From NCBI GenBank assembly GCA_020736575.1, contig JAGPYM010000014.1, positions 186,001-250,000 of the forward strand: a DNA stretch of 64,000 bases, read 5' to 3'. The translations under genes and the position numbers were made by a program. This document shows, in pieces, positions 1 to 12,706 of the stretch. The stretch comes from Thelonectria olida. Lineage: Eukaryota > Ascomycota > Sordariomycetes > Hypocreales > Nectriaceae. The notes below the pieces were generated by a model. That model was not told the origin of the DNA and ran no database searches. It saw nothing but the letters and a program-made list of their open reading frames with translations. Each line of letters begins with the position of its first letter. Within the stretch, counting starts at the first letter, position 1.

Positions 1-2021
1 GACGTTGATCTAACCATCCACCTCATTGAACTTTTTTGCGCCCGAACCGTCACCCAATTCAAGTCGCTACTCCTCCCAAGCCAAATAAACGATGGCATTG
101 TACAAAAAATGATATCTCCGAGTCTCTTGTTCGCAATATGCGCTTCAAGCATGAGGTTCTCTGTCCACCCAGCAGCGAGACGGCCGCATTCTAAAGGACT
201 TGCCTCGAAGCTTAGCGAGTCAGCTCGGAGAGGCGTATATGCTGCGACGGGCCAAAACGAAGAAATCGACAACATCCGGACACTGTGCATTCTCATAGAC
301 TTTGAAGCGAGCAGAGGCTGCGGCCGTAGTGCTTGGGTAGACATTGGTCTGTTCAGACCATCTCATTTTGTCTTCTGGACGACGCTGACTTAAGAAGCAT
401 TTGCACAGAGTCTGGTACAGCTGGCACGATCGAAGACAGAAACAGGCGAGGGGACGAGGGACGCTTTAGACTCGGCGGAGAGGTATCTCGTCATCGCGGA
501 AATGGCTCACTCGATCGGCCATTTGTCACTCCAACCGCGATGTGCCCAGAAAACGAGACGGCCCAGAGTCAACAAGTTCACTTCGATCTCCGATGGCACT
601 CAGAGTTTATTAGACGTGCTCAATATCTTGATCCGCATCAATCAGTTGTGCTCAACGCCCTTCCAGCAGCATCACCCAGCACCATGGACGACCGAGTCGG
701 AATTTCGTGCACTTCAAGACGAATTGGAGGAGCATCTCCTTCGCGATCCATCAATATTCCGCATTGGCCGCCAGAAGCCTCCCGACGAAAACGTTGATGA
801 CGATGTCGATGACTTAATGGCATCGCTCATGTGGCATTGCTGTGCGATTGTGCTTAATCGCACATTCCTCCCAATACCAGAACGGTCCAGGTCAACAACA
901 GAAAGCCATGCGCCACTGCTGCGATGCGTTGACTTTCCTGACGCGCCACCTTTGTTTTTGAAAGAGCGAGCTCATCGCTGTGAGGCGAGCGCGAATGCGA
1001 TATGCGACATTGTGCAAGACATCATCAGTCGAGGAGGTTTCTTCAGCGTAAGCTTCTACCGTACCCATCTCACAATTGATCTAATGATGTGTCGCAGTAT
1101 ACACTCCTCCTCGGTTATTCGTGCATGCAAAGCGCTTTGGTCCTTATCAATCGGTTGCACCGCTCCTCCAAGCCTTACAACCAGCAAGTTGTCGAGAATC
1201 TGAAATTGATCTTCGTTATCCTGGGGGCGGTGCGAACGTTTTATTCCCCAGCACAAGCGTGGGTGAGTGTCTGGCCCCCTTTTTTTATCATGACCACACT
1301 GGCTGACTTGATTCGACCATGTGATACACAGATCGATGTGCTATTTAAAGCGCACGACATCAATACTCCCTTACGGCACGCTTCAGGAGACGTGAATATC
1401 GCGTTTGAAAGCTATTTTAGCCGGTTCATTGATGTGGAAGAGCCTGCTTTCGTTCCCTTGCATCCAGCCGAGGCTCAAGATGGTTCCGATACCGCTTCCA
1501 GCCAGCCAAAGACTCCAAGAAATGAAGGCAGCCAAATTGGAGACAAGGGTGCAGAGCTTGGCACGACAAAGGAGTCCGCGGGATGGCTTCAGACATATGT
1601 GAGTCATCTTTCTGGAGATTTCCAGGAGGATGAGGACGTGAACGGCTCTGGCTCACTTCCTGGATCACATGAACCTAGTCTAGTGGCCGCCTCCGTCACA
1701 GATGCAGAGCCCAAAGGGAGCAGTCTTAGGGAAGTGGATGGCACACATCCATCGGCACAAGTGACTGACATTGCCGTCATGAGTAACGGACTCACATCAT
1801 GTGCGGGACCATCAGACTTGATCAATGGGGACTTGCATGGGCGAAATCCGCTGCCGGAGGAGGTCGATGACTTTTATCCCGAGCTGTTCAGTCAGATACC
1901 GTCCCTGGGAGACTTTATTGGAATGGGCTATGAGATTCCCGTATTCCCCGGCCTCGGACAGCTGATGGATGGCGAGGATATCTGGTCTGATGCATTAAAT
2001 AATGGTACTTCTATGCTATAG
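1..2021 (+). CDS. Zn2Cys6-family transcription factor, 3' part (5' end outside window)
   Basis: Reads as the middle and C-terminal part of a fungal-specific transcription factor; the zinc cluster lies left of the window. The exon from base 1 carries the fungal_trans-type stretch ending at GCGRSAW. Likely introns are 337-408, 1048-1097 and 1263-1331, all phase 0 with GT-AG ends, which restore one frame to the TAG ending at 2021. The last exon is acidic and Ser/Pro rich, as in activation domains. No target can be inferred. The next gene is convergent. Confidence 0.82.
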
Positions 2022-2468
2022 CTACCTAGTCACCGGTAGAGTGCGTTTGAATTCTACGCGGTACTTCCTTCAGGTGCGTTGCTTGTCGCAAAGTTGAACT
2101 CAATGCCATGGAAAGAAGTAGGTTGTTGGTTGTACCTCAAACCACCTGCTAAGGTTGCCGCTGTGCTTTTGATTCGCCCTTGAGATATCTCACCGAGCAT
2201 CTAATATGCAGCGCTGAAGTACGTAAAATGAGTAGAAGGAATAACAACTTCTGATCCATTGGCACCAAAGGAAGCCTAGTATCTAGATTGGATGTAAGAT
2301 CCCTATTCACCAGTGAAGGCACAACGAGGTGAAGAGGTTGAGAAGTCAAAGGCGTCGAATAAATGAATAATAGAAGAGAAAATAGCTATGTCTATAGGTA
2401 CAGAACTGAAAAATAATTGTCTAGGATTCAAACCAGTCGGCTTTCTGCTTTTGCTTGGTGCGCCAAGA
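2022..2468. other. Convergent 3' intergenic region
   Basis: The 3' flanks of the regulator and of the ZIP transporter meet here. I see no further gene or clear repeat. Confidence 0.6.
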
Positions 2469-3551
2469 CTATGCCCACTTGCCCAGAAGTGCCATAATAC
2501 CAGTGCCAAGATACAGAGAACCAAGCATGAAAGCCAGACGCTTTTTGTCGTTTGTGCGCTGTGGGTTGTAGAGGAAATCCCGAGCAAGCATTTCCACGAA
2601 GCCAGTGTAAATCAGAATACCCGCCGAGATGGAGTCCAGAACACCAGACACGACATTTGCAGTGAACGACCCGCTGTTGTACGTTGTTCGCAGGCCCAAG
2701 CCGATGGCAATGGCAATGGGCGTCGTCAGTCCGTACGCCAGGCATAAGGCCCAAGGCATCCAGCGGAGGCCGCGTGGGAAAGGGATCACGCTGAGACGAG
2801 CACCGATACCCAGGCCTTCGAAGGACTGGTGGAAAACAAGAACTGGGTATAAGGTCTTGAATTCATCGCCGACAACGCCGAGGTTGAGTCCGATGATGAC
2901 ACTGTGAAAGAGTACACCGAACTCGAGGATGAGGAAAGCTGCAATCTGGGACCGGAAGCTGTTGGCTGCTTTCTCGGAATCGTTCTCAAGAACCTTCAAT
3001 TCGTCAAATTCGTCAACTGAGGCGCTGTTGCTTTTTCTCTGTTGCGCGTCCTGGTCATGCGAGTGAAGATCCTGGTGAGTGCCGGTGACGGTATCCTCGA
3101 CATCGACGTGTGCCATGCCATAGCGCATCTCGACGTAGTATTCCGCAATGAAGTCCAAGAGGAAGATGATCATAGCTGACGTAAGGGCAAGCGCGGGCGG
3201 CCATGTGTATTCGGCCCAACCGCCCGTCATGCCAATGCAGCTTGCCGGACCGATCTCGTCGTAAGCCGGGTCGAGAAGATGAATGAAGGCGGTAGCTATG
3301 ATGACACCGGCGCCAAAGTAACGAGCGAAAAGGTATACGTAGAGAGGAACCCGGAGACGGCGGACTCGGGTTGCAACGACAGGGAAGAACGTGGTGGCAG
3401 TTGACACGATCAGGATGACGAAAAGTGCCGAAACGCGTGCGCCGAGGCGCCCATCGTATTCGTTGCCGCCTGCATTGAGATAACAGATAATATCTCGAGG
3501 GTCGGCTGTGTCGAGGTCAACTGACTGCGGATTGAAGGAGCTGTCAGACAT
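2469..3551 (-). CDS. ZIP-family zinc/iron transporter (Zrt1/Zrt2-like)
   Basis: Intronless, 360 residues. Plasma-membrane metal uptake permease of the ZIP family. About eight hydrophobic segments are visible. The long cytosolic loop between TM3 and TM4 is His/Asp rich (HQDLHSHDQD). The family signature is present: HSVIIGLNLG in TM4 and HQSFEGLGIG in TM5, whose His/Glu side chains form the metal path. The ATG at 3549-3551 (MSDSSFNPQ) is chosen because upstream codons lack the usual N-terminus and no earlier ATG fits. Zn2+ is the likeliest substrate; Fe2+ cannot be excluded. It is not obviously linked to its neighbours. Confidence 0.94.
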   Translation of the reverse strand: MSDSSFNPQSVDLDTADPRDIICYLNAGGNEYDGRLGARVSALFVILIVSTATTFFPVVATRVRRLRVPLYVYLFARYFGAGVIIATAFIHLLDPAYDEIGPASCIGMTGGWAEYTWPPALALTSAMIIFLLDFIAEYYVEMRYGMAHVDVEDTVTGTHQDLHSHDQDAQQRKSNSASVDEFDELKVLENDSEKAANSFRSQIAAFLILEFGVLFHSVIIGLNLGVVGDEFKTLYPVLVFHQSFEGLGIGARLSVIPFPRGLRWMPWALCLAYGLTTPIAIAIGLGLRTTYNSGSFTANVVSGVLDSISAGILIYTGFVEMLARDFLYNPQRTNDKKRLAFMLGSLYLGTGIMALLGKWA

Positions 3552-4783
3552 GATGATACCGACTAAGAGCCTGCGGGCGAAGATGGACCAGAAGTACACG
3601 CGCACACTAGGGGACCGAGGAGACTGCACAGAGCTTTATATTCTTCTTTAGATGGCCTTGAGAACTATAAAGGTTCTCGCTGTTGACGAATAACACCGAG
3701 CAATACTCCTCTTCTTGAGAACATGCATCCAAAACAGCGCCTCACTCGGATCTGAGCTGCCGAGACATCAGGTTGCTTGTCGATTTTACACTCCTCCGCG
3801 TCCATCAGGGTTCTCAATACTCCAGTTCTTCTTCAGCTGGCTCCATTCCCGGCAAAAACAAGCCGAAGGGGGGACGCCCGTTTCTCAATAACGGTCCTTT
3901 CATAGGTCAACCGTTGGACATGAAATAATTTTGTCATGTTTTGCATCTTGATGCGTACTATCCAAGTACAAAATGCTCGGTGCGGGTGCATCTGCCAATC
4001 TGTCGCGTGGGGGCTTTACGAATCAGCGGGCTATGATCGTGTTCTCATATTCCATGATTAATCGATACTTAACTTAGAATAGCCCGCGACCCATGATTCC
4101 GATTTGCAATGAAGAGCCTCATTATCGGTAGTAGCTTCTTTGGCCAATATGCGTCGCTTTCGTGTGAATGTCGTGATTATTGCTTGGCTGGTATAGCGAG
4201 GGTTGGGGCGTGATGTGTGTCTAGGACCTTGGAACTGGTGGATATTCAATTCGATATGATGAACGATATTGAATAATAATAATGGAGTGTCTCCTATAGG
4301 TAGCGAGGGACACAAGTGAAGTATCGTTACGACCTTTCAAAAGTCGTACCAACACGACGCTTGGTGAAGTGCTTTTGTGGACATGACTCGGAATCTCGGA
4401 GCGCATCCGGCGAACCTCCCTCGGCGCCCCGTTAACTAAATACATATCTCGATGCTGGCTCCTTTCACCCTTGCCTGCATCATCTCTAAGTTAGCACCCC
4501 TCAAAGGACAAGATCCCAGTCACCCCACACGAGCTAATGCTTCCCTCCCCAGCTGCGTCCTTGTCTCCTCGTCCCCCTGATCCACCTCTATCGCCAACAG
4601 GCTCGTGAGTGGCGGCCACTACGACATCTTTGGGGGAGATAAGCGTCCTCTGTGAACTCCGAACCCCGCTGCTTGTCCTTGGAGTTCGGCTTCCCGCCTG
4701 CCGTACGCATTCCTTCCCCTCATCAACCAATGTTTGGCCAAACGGCACGACGTACAATACCACCAAGACGAGCTTGAATCACA
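3552..4783. other. Divergent intergenic region, 1.2 kb
   Basis: Upstream of both the ZIP transporter and the next regulator. There is a short imperfect dyad (AGAAC...GTTCT) near 3661-3680 on the ZIP side. I see no convincing gene. Confidence 0.5.
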
Positions 4784-6466
4784 ATGGAACGAAATCTTCC
4801 CCGTGCGGAGCGACAGAATGATAAAGGCGCCTGTTGGACGTGTCTGGACAAGAACCGTCAGTGCGATGGAGCATTGCCCCGTGAGTACCCCGTCTTTGCG
4901 GCATCGGAGTGACGGGAAACTTGCTGACAAACGGTGTCATGATGATCAGGTTGCAAGGTCTGCTCACAATGGGGAGTGCGATGTCGCGGCTACGGAGTCC
5001 GTATGCAATGGCCGACAGGCGTAACGAATCTCAAGACGCGATCCAAATGGCGACAGACGAGATCACATTCAACGTCAAGTTCCATCTCGCCAATGCGGAT
5101 TGACCAAGGCATGGGCGGACCGGGAAGCATGTCATCTCTGGGTCTTCCGGCAGAAGAAAGCTTCCTTATGCAACATTTCATCCGTGAGCACCCAAATCCT
5201 CTTCCAATTGCTCACACCTAATCCCCTGTCTAGAGAACATTGCCCGAATAGCTCTCGCCATTGACTACAACGGAAATGGGTATCGGTCACTCCTCCCTAT
5301 GGCCATGGAAGAACCAGCACTGATGAATGCTGCCATGGCCGTTGCCGCATCACATTACAGCCGCTGGCAGCACACGACCGATACCTCGTCCCGCAAATAC
5401 CTGCGATCTGCTGCAAAAGCTCTCAGCACTCGATTCTTGACATCGGAACTCGTCAACAACCAGATTACCCTTGCATCTATGCTTTTATTAGTGTCATACG
5501 AGGTAGTGACATGTATCTCCCTTTTCCGGAATGGCTGCTGATCCTGCCCAGGTGTTTTCCGGCTCATCGCGATGGAAAGGTCATTACGATGCAATCCGTG
5601 GGTGGATAAGGTCCCGGGGCGATTGCTCCGATCTGGATCCGTTTCTGAAGACGTGGGTTTGTCTTCTCGATACGCAAAGCGCATTGAACTTAGGATCACC
5701 GGCAATGGACGAGCTTGAATCATGGCTGGACATGACCATGGGAGGAGATGGGGAGTCCTCAGTCGATGCATTATTTGGATGCTCGTCTAGGCTTCCAAAA
5801 CTTATGGTAAGTCTTCTTTCACAACTTAAACATGGAACTTCTACTAATGTTGGTTGCAATCAGTGGGCGGCTTCTCGATTATATGCGGCTTCCAAATCAA
5901 CCGATCTTAGCCAAGACGAGCTCCAAGAGCAGGCAGAAGCCCTACAGGCAGAAATCAGATCTACAGAGATCGCTCTCGACTCACATCCGCACGTTGGCAT
6001 CTCGTGCCATAGCACGTTGGAGCCATTTTCAACAGCCGTGGGCGTCGATCAAGAAGAGTTGCGCAGGAGGATGGTGGCCACTGCCGAGATTTTCCGCCAC
6101 GCTTCACACATTTACGTCTTCCGAATCGTCCACGGCCCAGAAGAGCCATTGACAGAAGAAATGCGAATCTCACTAGACACAGCTCAACACCTGTTGACTG
6201 TGGTCCCAGATGCGCTCGGCCCCGGGGCTAACTTGGGATGGTGCCTGGTGGTGCTTGGAGCCGAGATGGATCTGTTGCATGAGAGAGACTACATTCGATC
6301 AAGGTGGGCTGGGCTTCATCTTTTGGGTATCTACAACACCAAGAATGGCCACAAGATCTTGGAAGAAGTTTGGTCACATCGGGATTTGGTGGTTCAGGGC
6401 CAAGCCAGTCCCGAGAGGTGGCAAGATATTATGCAGCGGATTGGCCAGTCGCAAATATTAGTATAA
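4784..6466 (+). CDS. Zn2Cys6 transcription factor
   Basis: Complete regulator starting at the ATG at 4784. The zinc cluster is split by intron 1 and reads CX2CX6CX6CX2CX6C (residues about 17-44: CWTC ... CDGALPRC ... C). Introns inferred: 4881-4949, 5184-5233, 5503-5551 and 5807-5863; splicing gives one frame to the TAA at 6464-6466. No coiled-coil linker is evident. The C-terminal part resembles the generic fungal regulator domain of the SPT/sterol-uptake type (LASMLLLVSYEV, HYDAIRGWI). It lies 33 bp upstream of the convergent NmrA-like gene and is the natural candidate regulator of the 6.5-15.4 kb block. Confidence 0.9.
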
Positions 6467-6498
6467 TAATCTATGGCAAGGACACTCTTGTGTAGCAA

Positions 6499-7563
6499 TC
6501 AGCTGCCCTTCCAGCCTGTCTCGATCATTTCTTCAATTCTCATCGGCGCAGATGTCTTTTCAGCAAAGTGCTCCACCAGGTTCAAATGTTCGGGAAGATT
6601 GTCGAAGTCATATGCTCCAAGACCAATAGAAGCCTCAAGATCAGCAGTCAACGCCTTGAGTTGCTCCAGGCCCTCTGGGAAATGCTCCGCAATCGGGATG
6701 TTTCTCGGCAGGACCATGTTCTCATGGTTTCGCAGCACCGAAATCGGTTGATATACGACCTTGAGCTTGCGGCCTAAAGTCTTCTCAGTGAAGGCGACTA
6801 GGTCATTGAGACTCATCGTGCTGGACACAGTTGTCATTACTCTGGGCCAAGCTTCCAGCTCAAGCGCGAGAACTGTATATTTTGCGACATCCTTAGTGAA
6901 TGACATGGCCATCTTCGCAGTACCGTCGCCAGGCACTGCTGCGATACCATTCGTGGGGTCGATAATGACACAGAGCTCCCGAAGATGAGTGGAAATGTTC
7001 GGCATGCCGAAATAGTCCATAAACATGCCGGGGTAGATGTACGTGAATTCGAGCGCCGTTTTCTCAAGCTCACGTCTTGCGACGGCATGGAAGCGTTTAT
7101 CCGGATATGGCAGGACGTCGTCTCCCAGGTCGTAGTCCACATTGAACTCGGACGGGATAAACCGCTTTACGCAAGATGCCCGATCGGCCGCCCGGATGAG
7201 ATTCAGTTGAGAGTTACTGGGGGCATCAAAGTCCAGGGAAAAGGTGCAGATGACTGTGTGAACGTTGTGTCTCTCCAGGAGAGTAGTGACTTCGGCCTCA
7301 GACTTGTAGTCGGTTTGAAGGAGGGGAAGGTATGACTTTCCAGTCAGTGGTGAGGTGCGAGTCGGGAAGCCTTCTGGCATCTGTTGACATTCAGCTTGTG
7401 CCAACGGAACCAATGTGTTTCACCGAAGCAGAAATTAGACGGCAATGGTAGGAGATACCTTTCGAGATATGACATATACTTCATATTTGCCGGTTTGAAA
7501 GAGGGCCTCGGTGATGAGACGACCCATGTCACCCAGGCCGCCAGCAACTGCGACGACAGACAT
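6499..7563 (-). CDS. NmrA-like / isoflavone-reductase-family NAD(P)-binding protein
   Basis: Two exons with one 78-nt intron (7381-7458). Exon 1 encodes the Rossmann dinucleotide motif AVAGGLGDMGR near residues 5-15, from the ATG at 7561-7563. Exon 2 continues with a VICTFSLDF strand, the ERFIPSEF-like motif (KRFIPSEFNVDY) and YIYPGMFMDYFG typical of NmrA/PCBER-like atypical short-chain dehydrogenases. About 339 residues, normal for the family. Members are either NAD(P)H-dependent reductases of phenolic compounds or redox-sensing regulators; the substrate is unknown. It sits next to a Zn2Cys6 gene and near an aromatic-ring hydroxylase candidate, which fits an aromatic or secondary-metabolite role (inference). 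Confidence 0.87.
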
Positions 7564-8114
7564 TTTGTTCTTTGTTGGGGTTGATGACAGGTTTGAGTCT
7601 CCAGTGAATTGAAGGGCTTAAAGAGACATTCTTAAGCTAGAGCCTTTTGAAGGTCGAAAGACTTAAATGTATGCAATGTGTGTGGGCGGGTAAAACAAAG
7701 ATGCATGTAGCATAGTCTACTTGGATGGGTCAAGCTTGAACGCTGAGAATGCCATCTCTAAGCCTGTAGCTATGGATCATCTTCCAATTGGTGCCCGCTT
7801 TCGCATTTTATCTGCGGAAATAGTAATCGGATCGAGTTTAGGAATAATAATTCGGGCAGCGCCGACTCTCCAGTGATACGAGTGAAGGGAGCTATCCGCT
7901 TCATAGCAGAGGGGGGTCTCATTATCTCTATCATGACGGGCCAGCAAGCCAACGGCTTCGATCATGCAGTGGACTCAGTCAATCACTTAGTTGTGCGGTT
8001 TCGTCCCAGGTGTCTAAATAAACGTCTCGATTGCTCTCGATTAAACCACAAATGTAGCTTAGAGGAAGCCTAAAGGATCCTTGCAGTCTAAGAGTGAAAT
8101 GCAGCCGTTTTATC
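7564..8114. other. Intergenic, no gene seen
   Basis: Upstream of the NmrA-like gene and downstream of the permease gene. No gene or motif that I can support. Confidence 0.5.
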
Positions 8115-10068
8115 TCATTTGCCACCCTCCAATCCCTGGTCGACCTCAGGAATGCCTTCGACAGGGAGAAAGTCAACGGGGCCCTCATATCGCTTTCTTC
8201 CATAAAAGATCCATAAGAAAAGTGCTAGGATGAATACAGCTCCCACGATGAGCGATGCATAATTCCTTTAGACGGGTTAGTTCTACCTTGCGTAGGGAGT
8301 TTGGGCCAGACGATCCACTTACATGTTGGCTGCTGTGACCGGATAGTAGACCGGGAATGACATGAACAAGACCATGAAGCATCCAAAGAGAAATGCAATC
8401 CCGTGAATGAAGGGGGAAGCTCGACCCAAGCTGAATGGCCCCTTAACGAGGTCTTTCTTCCACATGGCGTAGAAGATGTTAATGCCCAAAGGCAGTACGT
8501 AAGAGAGCTGAAAGGCCACCAACACGCCAGCCATGATACCGTAGAACGCAGTCGTGTTCCAGATATAGATCATAAATACCACAATCGACGGCAAGATCAG
8601 AACAAGGTTAGCAAGAACTGGTACCTTCCACCGCTCATCCAGCTTGGCAAAGGCTGGAGGCAAAGCATTGTCGCGAGCCATTGACCAAATGGCGCGGGCT
8701 GCAGCGCCCCAGAGATCGAACCCAGCAGCCATAGCGACAGAGGTGCTAATCAAGTTCAAGAAAACGGATGCGCCGACCTTTCCGGTGCTGTTGATTAATA
8801 TCTGAGTGAAGGGACTCATCAGACCGATGGGAGAGCTGAGAACAGCATCGACATCACCGATACAAAATAGGACGGTGATGACAAACGGGATCGTCATCAG
8901 TGCTGTAGCTCCAGCTTGCAACACCACTATTATGAAGGTTCGCCATTAGCCCTTGAGTCTGATTGTATTAAATATTGCATCGTGGACTTACTAGCTCTGG
9001 GAACAAGAACACTGGCGTTTGGAATTTCCTCGCTGAAATGAGTTGCCGTATCAAGGGAGAAATATGCGTACAAGGCAGCGAGAAGTGAGACGCTCCAAGA
9101 CACAAAGTCGCTATCCCACCCGGTCGAGTTTTGAAAATGGGTGAAGACGAATTCAGCATCGTGCTTCTTCTCGGTACAGCCGGCCAGAACGCCAATGACA
9201 ATGAAGTAGCCGACAACGTGAATCACAAGAACTATACGTTTTTAGATATGGACAGGATTTCGGTCGATTTAAGGGGACATACTGCCAGTATTCATGTGAT
9301 GAAGAGAATTGACGGCGAAAATGTTCACTAGTATCCAGCAGACCATGCACGCAAGGCAGATCTAGTCTCATATTAATGCCCGTACTAAATGTATAGATGA
9401 ACGATGAGACTCACGAGAAATGCGTGCCAGGTTTTGGGCTCATAGTCTCTTGTGACTGTGATGTACGACTGCAGCTGGACGGCAACACCCATGCCACAGG
9501 ACAAGGCTCCAAGCCAAGAACCACAGAGACCGCACCAGGCAGTGAACCAGCTCTAAAGAATCGAGAATCAGTTGGTTGTACTTCGATCGAAGCGACAGAC
9601 AGTTCGACGTACCAGAGAGGAGGCATATCTTTCGGGGGCGAGATTGGCGACCCAGACGTACTGGCCGCCGGCAGACGGCCACATGCTTCAAAAGGAATTC
9701 CGTTAGTCGTGACCAGAGAGAAATTTACACCTTGTAATGAGTATCATACCTTACGAATTCGGCCAAAGCACACGCCATGCATGTGATTCCAACTGAAACG
9801 AAGATCCATCCCCAGATGAGGCCAACCGGGCCACCTCCAGTCAGACCTTGGGCAATAGACGCGGTCCAACCCTCCCACTGAGTTGATATGGTTAGCATGT
9901 GCTCGAGTTGACGGATGCGAGATGTCTCACGGCTCCAGATGTGCACACGGCAATGCCAAAGGCAGTCCAAAAGTTGAACCGCTTTTGGATAGTGGTGCCC
10001 GGAACAGGCTCGGTATGGGAGGGAGCCTGCGCGAGGCTGACTTCGGATTTCTTGTCGGACGTCGACAT
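8115..10068 (-). CDS. APC-superfamily permease (choline/GABA/amino-acid transporter type)
   Basis: Multi-exon gene from the ATG at 10066-10068 (MSTSDKKSEV) to the TGA at 8115-8117. The largest exon (about 8330-8927) carries TM helices including FDLWGAAARAIWSMARD. Earlier exons contain the APC start NFWTAFGIAVC, the GGGPVGLIWGW helix and SMWPSAGGQYVWV, a hallmark of fungal Hnm1/Bat-type permeases. DTATHFSEE...VPR in the exon at 9000-9226 also matches. At least six introns are needed and I did not place all of them. Substrate likely choline, GABA or another amino compound. It carries paired CGGAAC half-sites upstream, as does the monooxygenase. Confidence 0.88.
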
Positions 10069-11282
10069 TGTGGCCGATTATATTGGATTCTCTGCGTACT
10101 GGGAGCAGAAAGAATTCTCGTGGTTGTGTTGTATGAAGCACCAGTTGACAAGACACACGTAGCGAGTTCGCGGTTCCGAGTCCCTGCCTGGGTTATATGC
10201 TGGAGTTCGGAACGCTAGGGGTCAAGCCACCACCACACCAGATAAACGCACTACCTAGGTGGTCTAAGCAAGCTCTGTCAGTGTTGCAACCGGCGTCACT
10301 GATCTGGGTATCTTGGAAGCCTATCTCCCCCTTGCGCTGTTAGCCGGGGCGGGGGCAGGGACATGGGCGGGGATGCGCTTGTTACCCAGATAGACGATAG
10401 TCAACCGCCAATAGGTGGTTATTGCATGAGAGATGATATCGGAACGAGAAGATATGATATAATCTGTCTATCTCCTGCAAGCAAACATATTTGTTGTGCC
10501 AAGTTGCTATCTTGAATTTGAGGATGAAACGAAGTAAAAGACTTCAATATCTCAGCTTTGCTGTACAGCTTGCACATTCCCCAACTCGGAGTCCAACAAA
10601 TGTGTTGACTGCGAAACGTTCCAAGTTGAACCCTCTGCAACCAACATCACGGCAAGTATCGACAATTCGATTAAACGTAAAATCTCAGCCCCGGTTGTCG
10701 GATTGGCGGCAAGCCCGCATCTCGTGACAGGAACCGCATCAGGTCACGCATTCATCCTCCTCGACTAAGGAATTAATCCACAACCCCGGCGCCAGCAACC
10801 TTGTCCCAGTAGAGATACGGACCTTGCCTAGAGTGCGGGGAAGTGGACCATCCATGGGGCGATGCAGTGTGAATGGATCAATCGAGGAGACCCGTATGGT
10901 AAGCTTTGACAGGCAGATCTGTTGTGGTGTTGCCAGGTGATGCGTTTTTGGCTGGTCGATGCGCATCGAAGGCTCTATCTGACACCACATCGTAACATGG
11001 CCAGGATAAACCGGCTCTGGAGACTCCGGTTATCGGCTGTCTGATTCCCAAATTGTGGTGCAAGATAGTGCGGCGGCATCAAGGCAACCGAGATCAGATT
11101 GGACAGGATTGCTGGCGATTTGATTACAGCTACAACAGAAAGGACACAGAGGATGCGTGGTGTTCAGAGACAAGGCTACGACAACACTCATGAGAATGGA
11201 AACTCCCTTGACATCATTGCAATCGGAGACTGGCGAGATTTTAAAAACGCAAGTTACATATCTTTATCTATCAAGATATCGG
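10069..11282. other. Intergenic, 1.2 kb, permease promoter side
   Basis: Contains the permease promoter (GTTCCG at 10173-10178 and CGGAAC at 10208-10213) and a short GC-rich stretch near 10330-10380. The right half is the 3' flank of the monooxygenase. No gene seen. Confidence 0.5.
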
Positions 11283-12706
11283 TTACCTAACTGCCACTGT
11301 CTTGGGCTGGCCAACCTTTCTACTTTCTGGCTTGTAGTCTCCTCCGGCGGGAAGCGCCAGCTCTTCTATCGTTCCGGGCTTGTAACTCTTAACATCATCA
11401 GCCAAATGGCCAAAATGCTCCTCTGCCTCTTTTTCAATGTCATGTTCAATCACCCACGAGGGTCGTGGAAGGTTGAGAATCTGGGGGTTCTTTTGAAGCT
11501 CCTCACCCTCCCAGTCCACATTGTGATAGCCGTCTCGGATAGTGATGGAGGCCATGTGAGTGACGTGAGAGCGGTTGAATCGGATCCTCTCGAAAACCCG
11601 CAAGCCAAGCGGGACGTCTCCGTTGGCTCTCTTGAGGGCAATAGCAAGTGCCACGCCATCTTCCATAGCCTGAGACCCTCCTTGGGCGGAGGTGGGAAGA
11701 TGACAATGTGCGGCATCTCCAATCAAGGTGATTCGAGCCGAAGGGCTGAGCCACGTCTTGAGAGGGTCTCTCCAAACGAGTTTGTAGTCAACCAAGTTCT
11801 TCTCTGGCGTGGCCTTAACAATCTCTACAAGTCTCTGCTCAAAGCCACCTTCCGCAAGACAAGCCAGGACGTCCTCCTTTTTCCCGGGAAATGACCAAGA
11901 CTCGCCAATATCAGCGGTATCCTTGCAAAATAAAGTCAGCTTACTATTCTCGGCACTTCTGTAGAAGGGTTCCTGCTCACCTTGTGTGTCAAGACCCAGC
12001 CCAAATCTTTGCCCTTGTTCCAGGTGTAGACTATCATGTGAAGATCTTTGGCAATCCACAAGCGAGTGATGTCAATAGTGGGATCGCAAAACTCTTTCAA
12101 GAGGGGATTCTGTTGATGCTCCTCGGTCAGGGTGAAGTATGCGCGGAAGATGGCATAGCCACTGTTGACTTTGTGATCCGGTAATCCTAGAACTTGGGCG
12201 CGGGCAATTGAACGAGGACCGTCTGCTGCAACCACCACATCGGCAGTCAGTGTCTTGCCACTCGCAGTCACGACACCGGGTTTCTCTTGGTCAAGATATT
12301 CCGTGACGCGATCTCCAAACTCGAACTTGACGCCAACTTCCTCGGCATAGTCCAAAACGACTTTATGCATCTGCCCTCTGTGGCCAGCATATTGCTTCCA
12401 GTAGTGATGAGGTTCGAGGATCCAGTCTTCTGCCCAGATGACAGTTCCGTCCGCTTTGCAGTATTGGAAGCCGTCGCCCTGGTTGATGCAAATCTTCATG
12501 AGATCGCGACCAACACGGCCATTGTCCCACTTCTCAATGATTCTTCCACCATTTGGGAAGAAGTCAATAATATCGCCGTAAGCTGAACTCGTGGGATAAG
12601 TCTCCACGATGGTGACATCCATGCCTCGTAGGCGACATTCGATGGCGGCTGTGAGGCCCCCAAAGCCCGCCCCAACAATGAGAACGTGCAGAGAGTTACT
12701 AGTCAT
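11283..12706 (-). CDS. FAD-dependent aromatic monooxygenase (salicylate-hydroxylase-like)
   Basis: Class A flavoprotein monooxygenase of about 455 residues, two exons, intron 11922-11980. The N-terminal FAD-binding GxGxxG is LIVGAGFGGLTAA (residues about 9-21). The DG motif reads VVVAADGPRS (about 165). The GD motif LIGDAAHCHLPTSAQGG, which contacts the FAD ribose, is in exon 2. The ATG at 12704-12706 directly precedes the Rossmann strand. The family hydroxylates, and may decarboxylate, aromatic acids with NAD(P)H and O2. No signal peptide, so cytosolic. It is followed 420 bp upstream on the same strand by an acid-type MFS transporter, with a cupin beyond: a plausible uptake-oxidation set. 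Confidence 0.9.

Noticed and set aside
3246..3252. Copies of CGGTCCG/CGGACCG inside genes (also 5116, 25465, 48064)
   Set aside because: They lie within coding exons and match the random expectation; not listed as regulatory sites.
11157..11894. 245-codon + strand frame
   Set aside because: Antisense to the clearly coding monooxygenase exon; composition explained by that gene.
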